The notes: generated from the sequence alone by a model not told the origin. A stretch of 64,000 bases of DNA from JAJDXW01 sp965202895 (GCA_965202895.1 OZ241901.1:1240001-1304000), one strand, 5' to 3'. Positions 1 through 7,856 are shown, numbered from the stretch's first letter. Made by a program: numbers and translations.

Positions 1-3000
1 CGCCATTTGCCTCGCGTCGCCTCCAACCGCGCCCAGCCGCCATTCGCGTCACGCGCCACCGACGCCCGCTCCGCGTAGGAAGGCAGCCCGTTCATCGACA
101 GCAGCACCGAGGGCAATGCCTCGTACAGCTCGCAGAGACCGTCCTGCCCATTCGCGCACTTTACCGGTATCGGAGCCGGGCGTGGAGCAGGTGATGGTCC
201 CGGCGTGTCCATGTCGTCTTCCTCGTCCGATGTTGGCTTACGAGGAAGGACCGAAGTGTCCGGTCTGCCGTCTTCGCCGAGCAACAAGCCTTCCTCGAAA
301 GGCATGCGCTCGTCAAGGTCGTTGATGGCAACAAAGTTGACGAACTGCTTGTCGTCATCATTGCGGCTGACGGCATCGCCGACGATGGCGCCTCCCAAGC
401 GGGTTACCGCGGCATCGGCATTCTCCCGATAGAGCCCGCCGTCCGCCTCCAGGGTGATCTCCGTGCTGTCGGCCGGACCGTCGGCGCGGATGGCGTTGCT
501 GGCGCCTTCGGGAAGCACCACGCGCCCGGTCGACCCGAGGGTGATGGTGCCGCCGCCGTCGGTCTCGACCGCCGCCGTCCCGTCGCTAAGGCCGCCCCGT
601 ACCTCGCCATCAATGACGATCTCCGAGCGTCCGGGATCGTTGACCAAGATGGCGCGGCCCGAAGAGCCGGCGTGCACCTTGCCCTTCTCGCCGATGAGCA
701 ACGCCCCCCCGCCCGAGAGATGGACCGCCGCGTCCGTCCCGCCCGTCACCATGCCGTTCACCGTGATGAACTGCTGCCGCAAGGCCAGGGTCGTATCCTC
801 GGCCAAGTCGAGGGTCCTGCCCCAAGGCGAATCTGCCTTGACTTCGCCCATCCCCGCATTAGCGACGTAGACGCCGGCCATGCCGCCGGCGACGCTGGCG
901 CCCTCGCCCACGGTGAAGTCGATGCGGCCATTCTCGTCATTGGGCGTCGCGTAGTAGGCGCGGATGCCGTCGCCGCGCGGGGCGGCGATGGAACCGCCGG
1001 TCATGGCGACGCGGATGTCGCCGACGTTGTGGCGGTTCAGCAACGCCCGCACCGCCTCCCTGTACGCCGTCTTCTGCACGGCCGTGGCGCCGGCGGGCAG
1101 AGCCGCATCAAGGACGGCAGCGGTCAGCCCGTCGTTCGTCGCCGCCGCCCGCAGCACCTTCTTCTCCGCATCCGTGAAGCCCTGGGCCAGGACGTTCCGC
1201 AGCAGGGTTCTGCGGGCAGCGTCGTCCTCGCTCAGATAGGTCTCGATCTCGTCGTCGCTCAGACCCGTCGTGCCGTCGGTGTCGATGGCCGCCGCGCCCG
1301 GAATCGCGTCGAGGTCCTCGTTGGCCAGTGCAGCCCGGAACGCGGCGATGATCGCCGCCGCCCGCGCCTTCATGGCATCGGTGGCCGAGTCGTCGAACAG
1401 CGCCGTCACCGCCGCCGCATTCGCGAAGGCGCCCGGGTCGTCGCCCTTCGCCACGGCCGTCATGACGTCGCGCCAGGACATGACTTGGGCCTCGATGCCG
1501 GCCGGCGAGCCGTAGCGTAGATGGCCGCCCGAGCCGGGGTTGTCGGGGTCGGGCCGCATGGCCTTCTCGGTCTCCACCTCCTGGGCGACGGTGACCGCGT
1601 GCGCCACGTTGTTGGCGAGGAAGCGGTCGTTGTCGTTCCCGGCCACGGTGGCCGTCGTCCCGTGCGAGAAGCTGCCCGTCCACGTGACGTCGATGACGGG
1701 CTGCTTCATCGCGGCGCGCGTCTCGTCCATGGCGCTGAAGCGTCCCACCCGGGCATAGACGCCCTTGCGGGCGGCGATCGTCCCGCCCTGGGTGACCTTC
1801 ACCTGCCCGGCGTCGTTGGTCGCGTGGGTGAGATCGGCGTAGATGCCGGCGTTGTGCTTCGAGGTCAGCATGGCGCCGCTGGAGACGCTCGCGACGGCAT
1901 CCCCCGTCCCGTGCTGGAGAACCGCGACGGCCGCCTTGCTCTGCCCTTCCGTCTTCACCGTGCCGCCGGTCACCGCGACCGTCACCGCGTCCGGGTTGCC
2001 GGCGGAGTTCTGGGCGTGGATGCCGCTCTGGTGGTTGACCTTAATGTCGCCCGCCGAATGGGTGACGGAGACGGCCCCCGTGTTGGAGTAGGTGTCGGTG
2101 GTCGCGCCCGCAGCGGTCACCCGCCTCGTGGCCAGTGCCGGGTTGTTGGTGAGGTAGATGCCGTATTTCTTGGCCGTGATGTCCGCGCTGCTGGCGACCG
2201 TCGCGACCGCCCCCCTCTGTTCGACCCGGATGCCGCTATCTTCGGCGGTGATGGCGCCGCCGGTGGTGGTGACGGAGATGTCGTCCGGCGTGGCGTAGGT
2301 GGTGGTGGTGGTGCCCGCGGCCACCGTCGTCGCGGTGGACCAGTCGTGGGTGTAGCTGGTCATGCCCGCGGCTATCACCGTCGTCGTGCTGAAGGGCTTG
2401 GTGGTCAAACCCGCGCTCACCGTCGTCGCGGCGGCTGGCGTATCGACGGCGGTGACGTAGATGCCGTGTCTCCCGGCCGCGATGTCGGCGCTGCTGGTGA
2501 CCGTCACTTCGCCCGCCCCGCGCCTCTGGATCTGGATGCCGTCGAGGATCGACGAGCTCACGGTGCCGGCGCCGGAATGGGTGACGGAGATGTCGCCCAT
2601 GTTGGCGTTGACGTTGATGCCAACTTGCCTCGCCGTGACGGAGCCGGAGTTGGCGATCTTGACGTTGCCGATGCCCCGGCCGGCCGGAGCATCGTTATCG
2701 ATCGTCTCGACGTAGATGCCGTGGCCGCCGACGTCCGTGGTCACGCCACCGGCGATGGTCACGCCGGCGGCCGTGATGGCGCCCATGTTCTCGACCTCGA
2801 CGGCCTTGGAGCCGGCGGCGCCGGTGTGATAGCGCGCCTCGACGAGGATGCCGTGGCTGCCGCCCGACGCCGAGACGGTGCCGCTGTTGACGGTCTTGTA
2901 GAGGCCCAGGCCGTCGGCGATGATGTGGATGCCGCTGGCTGCCGCGGCGCTCACCATGACGGAGCCCGAGTTGGTGACGGTGGTCGTGGTGTCGGCGGTT

Positions 3001-3842
3001 CTGCTGTCGCCGCCGAAGGAGTTGTCGCGCTCAGGGCTGTGGGTCCAGTCCAGGATGCGGATGCCGGACTTGTTGCCGGCGTTGTCGCCGGTCGTCGTGG
3101 TGGTGATGGAGCCGCGGTTCATGACCTCGACGTTGCCCGCGCCCCTGTTGTCCACTATCAGGCCGAATTCCGTGGAATAGATGGTGGCCGCGCTGTCGAT
3201 TTTTTGCGTGGCCGTGTTGGCGCCGTTTTCCACCAGTACGTGGACGCCGCTGCGCGTCATCGCGGTGGTCTCCGTGCCGATGGTGACGCCGCTGCCGAGC
3301 ATCACCGTCGTCGCGTCGGCGGCGGCGCCGCGCTGATGGATGACGACGCCCGTGTTGTCGAAGCCGCCGGTGAGGGTGCCGGAGCTCTGCGTGATCGCCA
3401 CGGCGTTGCTGTCGGTGCCGACCGTGAGGGCGATGGTGCGCGAAGTGCTGTCGGCCTGCTCGGCGGTTCTGACGACGATGCCGCTCCCCCAGTTGGTGGC
3501 GGACGCGCTGGAGACCGTCGTCGCCGACCCGCCGGTGACGGTGAGCGTGACGGGGCCGACGATGCCGTTGACCCAGCCGTCCGTCACGTCGTATTGGATG
3601 CCTGTGCCATAGGCCCGGTCCGAGCAGGTGGCCGCGCCCGAGGCGTCGAGCGCCCCGCATTGATTCCGGGGGTCCGACGGCGTCTGCGCCTGCGCCTCGC
3701 CGACGGGAAACGCCAGCGCCGCCGCCAGAAACGCGGCCCCCAGCGCGCCGGAGAGGAAGGCTCCCCCCCCCCCTCTACGTCCCACGCCGGAGGAACCGGG
3801 GCAAAGAGACGTGTTCCGACTGGACATCATGGCCGATTTCAT
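1..3842 (-). CDS. Autotransporter-like surface protein (3' end beyond window)
   Basis: About 1280 codons are visible; the C-terminus lies off the left edge. I chose ATG 3842 because GGAGGA lies seven bases upstream and the frame stays open throughout. Residues 28-47 are a hydrophobic signal core preceded by arginines, with a likely cleavage after A-Q-A near residue 52. The passenger is a long run of short Gly/Ser/Thr/Val repeats with recurring GSVT and GI-V motifs, typical of beta-helical type V secretion passengers. Around residues 800-940 an Ala-rich helical stretch holds DTDGTTGLSDDE, which partly resembles a calcium-binding loop. A Pro-rich linker near residue 1212 is followed by LYEALPSVLL and NGLPSYAER, resembling the entry to an autotransporter translocator; the beta-barrel itself is not visible. 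It presumably acts at the cell surface; the ligand is unknown. A run of eleven G lies in codons 24-27. Confidence 0.8.
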   Translation of the reverse strand, partial: MKSAMMSSRNTSLCPGSSGVGRRGGGGAFLSGALGAAFLAAALAFPVGEAQAQTPSDPRNQCGALDASGAATCSDRAYGTGIQYDVTDGWVNGIVGPVTLTVTGGSATTVSSASATNWGSGIVVRTAEQADSTSRTIALTVGTDSNAVAITQSSGTLTGGFDNTGVVIHQRGAAADATTVMLGSGVTIGTETTAMTRSGVHVLVENGANTATQKIDSAATIYSTEFGLIVDNRGAGNVEVMNRGSITTTTTGDNAGNKSGIRILDWTHSPERDNSFGGDSRTADTTTTVTNSGSVMVSAAAASGIHIIADGLGLYKTVNSGTVSASGGSHGILVEARYHTGAAGSKAVEVENMGAITAAGVTIAGGVTTDVGGHGIYVETIDNDAPAGRGIGNVKIANSGSVTARQVGINVNANMGDISVTHSGAGTVSSSILDGIQIQRRGAGEVTVTSSADIAAGRHGIYVTAVDTPAAATTVSAGLTTKPFSTTTVIAAGMTSYTHDWSTATTVAAGTTTTTYATPDDISVTTTGGAITAEDSGIRVEQRGAVATVASSADITAKKYGIYLTNNPALATRRVTAAGATTDTYSNTGAVSVTHSAGDIKVNHQSGIHAQNSAGNPDAVTVAVTGGTVKTEGQSKAAVAVLQHGTGDAVASVSSGAMLTSKHNAGIYADLTHATNDAGQVKVTQGGTIAARKGVYARVGRFSAMDETRAAMKQPVIDVTWTGSFSHGTTATVAGNDNDRFLANNVAHAVTVAQEVETEKAMRPDPDNPGSGGHLRYGSPAGIEAQVMSWRDVMTAVAKGDDPGAFANAAAVTALFDDSATDAMKARAAAIIAAFRAALANEDLDAIPGAAAIDTDGTTGLSDDEIETYLSEDDAARRTLLRNVLAQGFTDAEKKVLRAAATNDGLTAAVLDAALPAGATAVQKTAYREAVRALLNRHNVGDIRVAMTGGSIAAPRGDGIRAYYATPNDENGRIDFTVGEGASVAGGMAGVYVANAGMGEVKADSPWGRTLDLAEDTTLALRQQFITVNGMVTGGTDAAVHLSGGGALLIGEKGKVHAGSSGRAILVNDPGRSEIVIDGEVRGGLSDGTAAVETDGGGTITLGSTGRVVLPEGASNAIRADGPADSTEITLEADGGLYRENADAAVTRLGGAIVGDAVSRNDDDKQFVNFVAINDLDERMPFEEGLLLGEDGRPDTSVLPRKPTSDEEDDMDTPGPSPAPRPAPIPVKCANGQDGLCELYEALPSVLLSMNGLPSYAERASVARDANGGWARLEATRGKW
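3763..3773 (-). repeat. G11 homopolymer inside the autotransporter signal-peptide region
   Basis: Eleven consecutive C on the plus strand are eleven G on the coding strand, codons 24-27, before the hydrophobic core of the signal peptide. With eleven bases the start at 3842 is in frame with the passenger. Any change not divisible by three would stop translation early. Tracts of this kind in surface-protein genes are known sites of slipped-strand phase variation. Confidence 0.85.
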
Positions 3843-3884
3843 GGGAGCGTCCTCCGAACTCTGGAACTTGGCGCTTGTGCGCTT

Positions 3885-3894
3885 GGGGGGGGGG
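3885..3894 (-). repeat. C10 homopolymer upstream of the autotransporter start
   Basis: Ten consecutive G on the plus strand (C on the coding strand) lie 43-52 bases upstream of the autotransporter ATG, between a TTGACC-like hexamer further upstream and the Shine-Dalgarno. A tract here could change promoter spacing or leader length. The promoter itself is only a guess. Confidence 0.7.
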
Positions 3895-4037
3895 TAGAGC
3901 GAAGCCATCATCTCCGCCTCTGGTTACGGTCTGGTCAAACCCGAATGGTAGCATCTTTCCGGCTTCAACGGCGTCCATAGCCTCGTCGAGGCATGTGCGC
4001 TGTGGGGTTTTCGGGGCTGTCCGGTGGACAGCCGGAC

Positions 4038-4190
4038 GGTTCGGTCCGGGCGCGCAAAGCGGTGCGCCTACCAGCCGACGGGGCTCATCGCCGACATGGG
4101 GTCGTTCCGGGCGCGCGAGGGGGTGCGCCGGGTGCCGGGGTCGAGCCTCGCGGGGTTCGAGGTCGTTCCGGGCGCGCGAGGGGGTGCGAC
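4038..4190. repeat. Three regularly spaced 31-bp repeats in an intergenic region
   Basis: A 31-bp sequence with core TTCCGGGCGCGCGAG recurs at 4038, 4099 and 4160, an exact 61-bp period. Copies two and three differ at about two bases; copy one is more divergent. The two 30-bp intervals are unrelated to each other. The rest of 3843-4316 holds no convincing gene. A short sequence near 3990-4011 (GTGCGCTGTGGGGTTTTC) recurs near 16054, 16490 and 46095. Confidence 0.6.
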
Positions 4191-4316
4191 GGGGCGCAAT
4201 CAAGCCCGAAGAGGGGCCGAAGACCCCGCATCGGGCCTTCATGCAAGAGCAAAATGTGCCGGTGCGCACGACGCGCACGAGCCGGCAGATTCCGGGCGCC
4301 AAGGGGCGGGAGCCGG

Positions 4317-4589
4317 TCAGACGAGGCGCCCCGCGCGGTCCAGCAGGTCCGCACCCGTGCCGCACTCGATGATCCAGTCGCCGACCTCGGCGAGGCGCTC
4401 CGGGTCCGTGAGGCGTTCCAGTAACCCCGAAAGCCGTTCGGCCGTTTCAGTGTCGAACTTCCGGGCCGCCAAACGGCACAGCAGCGCCCGCTCTTCAGCG
4501 CGACCGCGCTCGAGCCCCTGCTCCCGGCCCTGTTCCCGGCCTTCGCGGAGCCACTGCTCGGTCCACTCCTTCACGCTCTCCGCCAGCAT
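4317..4589 (-). CDS. Stand-alone RpnS-like protein (copy S1), 90 aa
   Basis: The product matches only the C-terminal domain of the neighbouring full-length Rpn proteins. It begins MLAESVKEWTEQWL, has three four-residue repeats (REQG, REQG, LERG), then the DUF4351-like region ERALLCRLAARKFDTETAERL. A GA/GG-rich Shine-Dalgarno lies at 4594-4601 and an in-frame TGA sits five codons upstream (4602-4604), so it cannot be the tail of a longer protein. By analogy with E. coli RpnS it would bind and inhibit the full-length nuclease; that role is inferred. TDPE and LDRA match the C-terminus of the gene at 6786-7844 rather than its nearer neighbour. Confidence 0.7.
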   Translation of the reverse strand: MLAESVKEWTEQWLREGREQGREQGLERGRAEERALLCRLAARKFDTETAERLSGLLERLTDPERLAEVGDWIIECGTGADLLDRAGRLV

Positions 4590-4720
4590 CGCCCCTCCTC
4601 CTCAGCGCCTGCGCCACCGGCAGCGCGGCCCCACCGTACCGGCCCTGCCGCGCAGCACCCGCCTGCCCGGCGATGGCCGGCCTTGCCAGCGGGTTGCGGG
4701 CGCCAAGGGGCGGGAGCCGG

Positions 4721-5029
4721 TCAGACGAGGCGCCCCGCGCGCTCCAGCAGGTCCGCACCCGTGCCGCACTCGATGATCCAGTCGCCGACCTCGGCGAGGC
4801 GCTCCGGGTCCGCGAGGCGCTCCAGCAACCCCGAAAGCCGTTCGGCCGTTTCGGCGTCGAACTTCCGCGCCACTTGCCGGCACAGCAGCGCCCGTTCCTC
4901 GGCGCGACCGCGTTCGAGCCCCTGCTCCCGGCCCTGTTCCCGGCCCCGCTCCAGACCTTGTTCAAGCCCCTGCTCCCGGCCTTCCCGGAGCCACTGCTTG
5001 GTCCACTCCTTCACGCTCTCCGCCAGCAT
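4721..5029 (-). CDS. Stand-alone RpnS-like protein (copy S2), 102 aa
   Basis: This is a second free-standing copy of the Rpn C-terminal domain, starting MLAESVKEWTKQWL, with six four-residue repeats before GRAEERALLCRQVARKF. A GAGGAGGAGG-type Shine-Dalgarno precedes the ATG and a TGA lies five codons upstream in frame. The residues ADPE and LLERA match the adjacent full-length gene 5161-6207. Val and Ala replacements at two sites (CRQVARKFDAE) distinguish it. It is probably transcribed with the genes to its right, as all four copies lie on the minus strand with 131 bases between this ORF and the next gene. The antitoxin or decoy role is inferred. Confidence 0.7.
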   Translation of the reverse strand: MLAESVKEWTKQWLREGREQGLEQGLERGREQGREQGLERGRAEERALLCRQVARKFDAETAERLSGLLERLADPERLAEVGDWIIECGTGADLLERAGRLV

Positions 5030-5160
5030 CGCCCCTCCTCCTCAGCGCCTGCGCCACCGGCAGCGCGGCCCCACCGTACCGGCCCTGCCGCGCAGCACCC
5101 GCCTGCCCGGCGATGGCCGGCCTTGCCAGCGGGTTGCGGGCGCCAAGGGGCGGGAGCCGG

Positions 5161-5493
5161 TCAGACGAGGCGCCCCGCGCGCTCCAGCAGGTCCGCGCCC
5201 GTACCGCACTCGATGATCCAGTCGCCGACCTCGGCGAGGCGCTCCGGGTCCGCGAGGCGCTCCAGCAACCCCGAAAGCCGTTCGGCCGTTTCAGTGTCGA
5301 ACTTCCGCGCCGCTTGCCGGCACAGCAGCGCCCGCTCTTCGGCGCGACCGCGCTCGAGGCCCTGTTCCCGGCCCCGCTCCAGACCTTGCTCCCGGCCCCG
5401 CTCGAGGCCTTGCTCCAGCCCTTGTTCCAAGCCCTGCTCCCGGCCTTCCCGGAGCCACTGCTCGGTCCACTCCTTCACGCTCTCCGCCAGCAT
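5161..5493 (-). CDS. Intragenic RpnS-like protein inside copy A, 110 aa
   Basis: Within the copy A gene an in-frame ATG at 5493 is preceded by AAGGAGG at 5501-5507 with a seven-base spacer, an optimal ribosome binding site. The product would be the C-terminal domain alone: MLAESVKEWTEQWL, eight four-residue repeats, then the DUF4351-like region. The stand-alone ORFs nearby begin at exactly the same codon. This matches the gene-within-gene antitoxin known for E. coli Rpn loci. Actual use of the start here is inferred. Confidence 0.65.
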   Translation of the reverse strand: MLAESVKEWTEQWLREGREQGLEQGLEQGLERGREQGLERGREQGLERGRAEERALLCRQAARKFDTETAERLSGLLERLADPERLAEVGDWIIECGTGADLLERAGRLV

Positions 5494-6207
5494 CGCCCCT
5501 CCTCCTTCCAGATCCCGGACCCCCGGCAGCGCGGCCCCGGGGAACCGGCCCGGCAGCGCCACCTGCCGAACCCACTCCACGAACGCACGCCGCAGCTCGT
5601 CATCCTCCGAATCCCGCAGCCAGTCCGACAGCGCCCCCAGCAACTTCGACAGGCTCTCCGCCGAACCGCTGTTCTCGAGCCCCACCAGGGCCGACACCAG
5701 ATTGCGGCGCGGCAGATCGTCCTCCCCCCACCGCCCCTCGTCAAGCAGGAAGTACCGCTGCGACGGCTGGTAGCACGCCAGCGCCTCCTCCACCGGGGCG
5801 ATGAGATCCGCCACCTCGACCGGGGCGCTCCAGCCCGGACGGCCGTTGTACAGCACCACCGGCAGCACCGGCGGCAGCCGCCCGCCGTCGCCGAGCGCCC
5901 CGCGGCGGATGAGGTCCTGGTACAGCAGCCCGGTGTAGACCAGGATCCGCACCGCCATGTACGGGTCGGTCCTGGACTGGAATTCGAGCATCACCAGCAG
6001 GTACAGCCACGTCTCGTCCCGGAAGCGCACCCGCCACACCACGTCGCCGTGCCGCTGGCGGAGGTCGTCGCTCACGTACTCCGCGGGGAGCTTCTCCAGG
6101 GTCGAGAAGTCGAGCGCATCGCTCCACTTGGGGGCGACGAACCCGCGCAGCAGGTCTTCGACCATCCGACGGCAGGAGAACAGGCCCTTGTACGCGGCGT
6201 CGTGCAT
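5161..6207 (-). CDS. Rpn-family PD-(D/E)XK nuclease (copy A, RpnL-like), 348 aa
   Basis: The protein begins MHDAAYKGLFSCRRMVEDLL, the usual N-terminus of the YhgA-like/Rpn family. The core has GDVVWRVRF and LLVMLEFQS, matching the family's D and E-x-Q catalytic motifs, then LPPVLPVVLYNG. The C-terminal third is the DUF4351-like domain after eight four-residue repeats. Relatives in E. coli are DNA nucleases that act as toxins in phage defence and are blocked by their own C-terminal fragment. Start 6207 is preferred over an ATG 408 bases upstream, because the extension only translates a dispersed repeat and homology begins here. No Shine-Dalgarno precedes it; a TATGGT hexamer lies six bases upstream, suggesting a leaderless mRNA. 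Confidence 0.88.
   Translation of the reverse strand: MHDAAYKGLFSCRRMVEDLLRGFVAPKWSDALDFSTLEKLPAEYVSDDLRQRHGDVVWRVRFRDETWLYLLVMLEFQSRTDPYMAVRILVYTGLLYQDLIRRGALGDGGRLPPVLPVVLYNGRPGWSAPVEVADLIAPVEEALACYQPSQRYFLLDEGRWGEDDLPRRNLVSALVGLENSGSAESLSKLLGALSDWLRDSEDDELRRAFVEWVRQVALPGRFPGAALPGVRDLEGGGAMLAESVKEWTEQWLREGREQGLEQGLEQGLERGREQGLERGREQGLERGRAEERALLCRQAARKFDTETAERLSGLLERLADPERLAEVGDWIIECGTGADLLERAGRLV
5501..5507 (-). promoter_or_regulatory. Internal Shine-Dalgarno for RpnS in copy A
   Basis: AAGGAGG, seven bases before the internal ATG at 5493, is a full match to the 16S rRNA tail, whereas the full-length start at 6207 has none. Confidence 0.65.
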
Positions 6208-6213
6208 GGGGAC

Positions 6214-6219
6214 ACCATA
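6214..6219 (-). promoter_or_regulatory. Candidate -10 element for a leaderless rpnL-A transcript
   Basis: TATGGT ends six bases before the ATG at 6207, so transcription would begin at or next to the start codon. The same arrangement precedes the genes starting at 7844, 16001 (seven bases) and 24205. ATCGCC lies 16 bases upstream of the hexamer both here and at 24205. Confidence 0.45.
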
Positions 6220-6515
6220 GCGCCGCCCGGGGCGCGGCGATGCCGGCGCCGGGCTCGAAAGACGTAGGGGATCGGAGCGCGTTTCGTACGGCGGGACCCC
6301 GCGTAGACCGCTCCGTTTTCCCATCGCACGGCCCCCCGGCGCCGTCCGCCGTGCGCCCACCGAACGATTCGACGTCGGCTCCCCTTCCCCCGAGGCAACC
6401 GGCTCGGGATCTTCGGCATCGCGCCGGTTTCGCACTTGCCGCCGCCATCCCCCCGCCCGGAGCCGGCCCCGAATCCTTCGCGAGGTCCGTGCTCGACGCG
6501 ACGACGCCCGCGCAC

Positions 6516-6658
6516 AGGCGGAAGCCCCGTGGGGTGGAATCCGACAAGAAGCCCCTCGAACCGACCCCAAACCACGGAACAACGCCGTCTCCGTGGGGGT
6601 AAAAAACATCTCCACCCCCTTGGATCAAGAATCAAGAGCTTACGAACAGCGCCCGGGG
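6516..6658. repeat. Dispersed repeat, family 1, copy 1
   Basis: This roughly 140-bp sequence contains AACGCCGTCTCCGTGGGGGT and ends near GAACAGCGCCCGGGG. It recurs inverted at 16205-16354 and in shortened form at 8157-8240. The stretch 6208-6785 otherwise holds the upstream region of rpnL-A, nearly identical to that of rpnL-B, and no gene that I can support. Confidence 0.7.
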
Positions 6659-6785
6659 TTCTTGTCCAATGCTGTGCGAGCACGAGGGGAGGGGGAAGAC
6701 TACGCCGCCCCCGAATCGCCCCACCGCCTGCCCGGCGGTGGCCGGCCTTGCTGGCGGATTCCGGGCGCCAAGGGGCGGGAGCCGG

Positions 6786-7130
6786 TCAGACGAGGCGCCC
6801 CGCGCGGTCCAGCAGGTCCGCACCCGTGCCGCACTCGATGATCCAGTCGCCGACCTCGGCGAGGCGCTCCGGGTCCGTGAGGCGTTCCAGCAACCCCGAA
6901 AGGCGTTCGGCCGTTTCAGTGTCGAACTTCCGGGCCGCTTGCCGGCACAGCAGCGCCCGTTCCTCGGCGCGACCGCGCTCGAGGCCCTGCTCCAGCCCCA
7001 GCTCGAGCCCCTGTTCCCGGCCCCGCTCGAGCCCCTGCTCCAGCCCTTGTTCCAAGCCCTGTTCCCGGCCCTGTTCCCGGCCTTCGCGGAGCCACTGCTC
7101 GGTCCACTCCTTCACGCTCTCCGCCAGCAT
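6786..7130 (-). CDS. Intragenic RpnS-like protein inside copy B, 114 aa
   Basis: ATG 7130 lies in frame within the copy B gene, preceded by AAGGAGG at 7138-7144. The predicted product starts MLAESVKEWTEQWL and has the longest repeat tract of the set, nine units, before the DUF4351-like region. Its C-terminal residues match the stand-alone S1 ORF. It would act as a dimerising inhibitor of its own full-length protein, by analogy. Confidence 0.65.
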   Translation of the reverse strand: MLAESVKEWTEQWLREGREQGREQGLEQGLEQGLERGREQGLELGLEQGLERGRAEERALLCRQAARKFDTETAERLSGLLERLTDPERLAEVGDWIIECGTGADLLDRAGRLV

Positions 7131-7844
7131 CGCCCCTCCTCCTTCCAGATCCCGGACCCCTGGCAGCGCGGCCCCGGGGAACCGGCCCGGCAGCGCCACC
7201 TGCCGAACCCACTCCACGAACGCACGCCGCAGCTCGTCATCCTCCGAATCCCGCAGCCACCCCGACAGCGCCGCCAGCAACTTCGACAGGCTCTCCGCCG
7301 AGCCGCTGTTCTCGAGCCCCACCAAGGCCGACACCAGATTGCGGCGCGGCAGATCGTCCTCCCCCCACCGCCCCTCGTCAAGCAGGAAGTACCGCTGCGA
7401 CGGCTGGTAGCACGCCAGCGCCTTTCCCACCGGGGCGATGAGGTCTCCCACCTCGACCGGGGCGCTCCAGCGGGGGCGACCGTTGTACAGCACCACCGGC
7501 AGCACCGGCGGCAGCCGCCCACCGTCGCCGAGCGCCCCGCGGCGGATGAGGTCCTGGTACAGCAACCCGGTGTAGACCAGGATGCGCACCGCCATGTACG
7601 GGTCGGCCGTGGACTGGAATTCGAGCATCACCAGCAGGTACAGCCACGTCTCGTCCCGGAAGCGCACCCGCCACACCACGTCGCCGTGGCGCCGGCGGAG
7701 GTCGTCGCTCACGTACTCCGCGGGCAGCTTCTCCAGGGTCGAGAAGTCGAGCGCATCGCTCCACTCGGGGGCGACGAACCCGCGCAGCAGGTCTTCGACC
7801 ATCCGACGGCAGGAGAACAGGCCCTTGTACGCGGCGTCGTGCAT
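6786..7844 (-). CDS. Rpn-family PD-(D/E)XK nuclease (copy B, RpnL-like), 352 aa
   Basis: This is almost identical to copy A over the nuclease domain (MHDAAYKGLF, GDVVWRVRF, LLVMLEFQS, VVLYNG). It differs mainly in the repeat helix, which has nine four-residue units including one LELG, and in the last 35 residues (TDPE, LDRA). The frame stays open far upstream of 7844, but only through repeat DNA and antisense-like sequence, so the conserved MHDAAYK start is used. TATGGT lies six bases before the ATG and no Shine-Dalgarno is visible. It is probably transcribed ahead of copy A, 578 bases away. Copies A and B look like a recent duplication that included their upstream regions. Confidence 0.88.
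   Translation of the reverse strand: MHDAAYKGLFSCRRMVEDLLRGFVAPEWSDALDFSTLEKLPAEYVSDDLRRRHGDVVWRVRFRDETWLYLLVMLEFQSTADPYMAVRILVYTGLLYQDLIRRGALGDGGRLPPVLPVVLYNGRPRWSAPVEVGDLIAPVGKALACYQPSQRYFLLDEGRWGEDDLPRRNLVSALVGLENSGSAESLSKLLAALSGWLRDSEDDELRRAFVEWVRQVALPGRFPGAALPGVRDLEGGGAMLAESVKEWTEQWLREGREQGREQGLEQGLEQGLERGREQGLELGLEQGLERGRAEERALLCRQAARKFDTETAERLSGLLERLTDPERLAEVGDWIIECGTGADLLDRAGRLV
7138..7144 (-). promoter_or_regulatory. Internal Shine-Dalgarno for RpnS in copy B
   Basis: AAGGAGG stands seven bases before the internal ATG at 7130, the same layout as in copy A. Confidence 0.65.
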
Positions 7845-7850
7845 GGGGAC

Positions 7851-7856
7851 ACCATA
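7851..7856 (-). promoter_or_regulatory. Candidate -10 element for a leaderless rpnL-B transcript
   Basis: TATGGT ends six bases before ATG 7844, as in copy A. Confidence 0.45.

Larger units (their letters stand above)
4294..5137 (-). repeat. Tandem duplication of an RpnS-coding unit (404 and 440 bp)
   Basis: Two direct units, 4294-4697 and 4698-5137, each begin at GGGCGCCAAGGGGCGGG and contain one stand-alone RpnS-like ORF. The 36-bp length difference is exactly three of the 12-bp internal repeat units. The spacers between ORFs, 4590-4720 and 5030-5160, look identical, which implies a recent event. The spacer upstream of each ORF still aligns with about 60 bp of rpnL coding sequence, but in a broken frame. 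Confidence 0.85.

Noticed and set aside
1521..3980. 819-aa plus-strand open frame
   Set aside because: It is the antisense of the autotransporter gene, with Gly/Arg/Asp-rich composition and no motif.
4038..4190. CRISPR-like array: three 31-bp repeats with 30-bp spacers
   Set aside because: Only three units, the first poorly conserved, no repeat palindrome and no cas genes in the window; better described as an ordinary spaced repeat.
5161..6615. 484-aa version of Rpn copy A starting at 6615
   Set aside because: The extra 136 residues translate a dispersed repeat; family similarity and the conserved TATGGT spacing begin at 6207.
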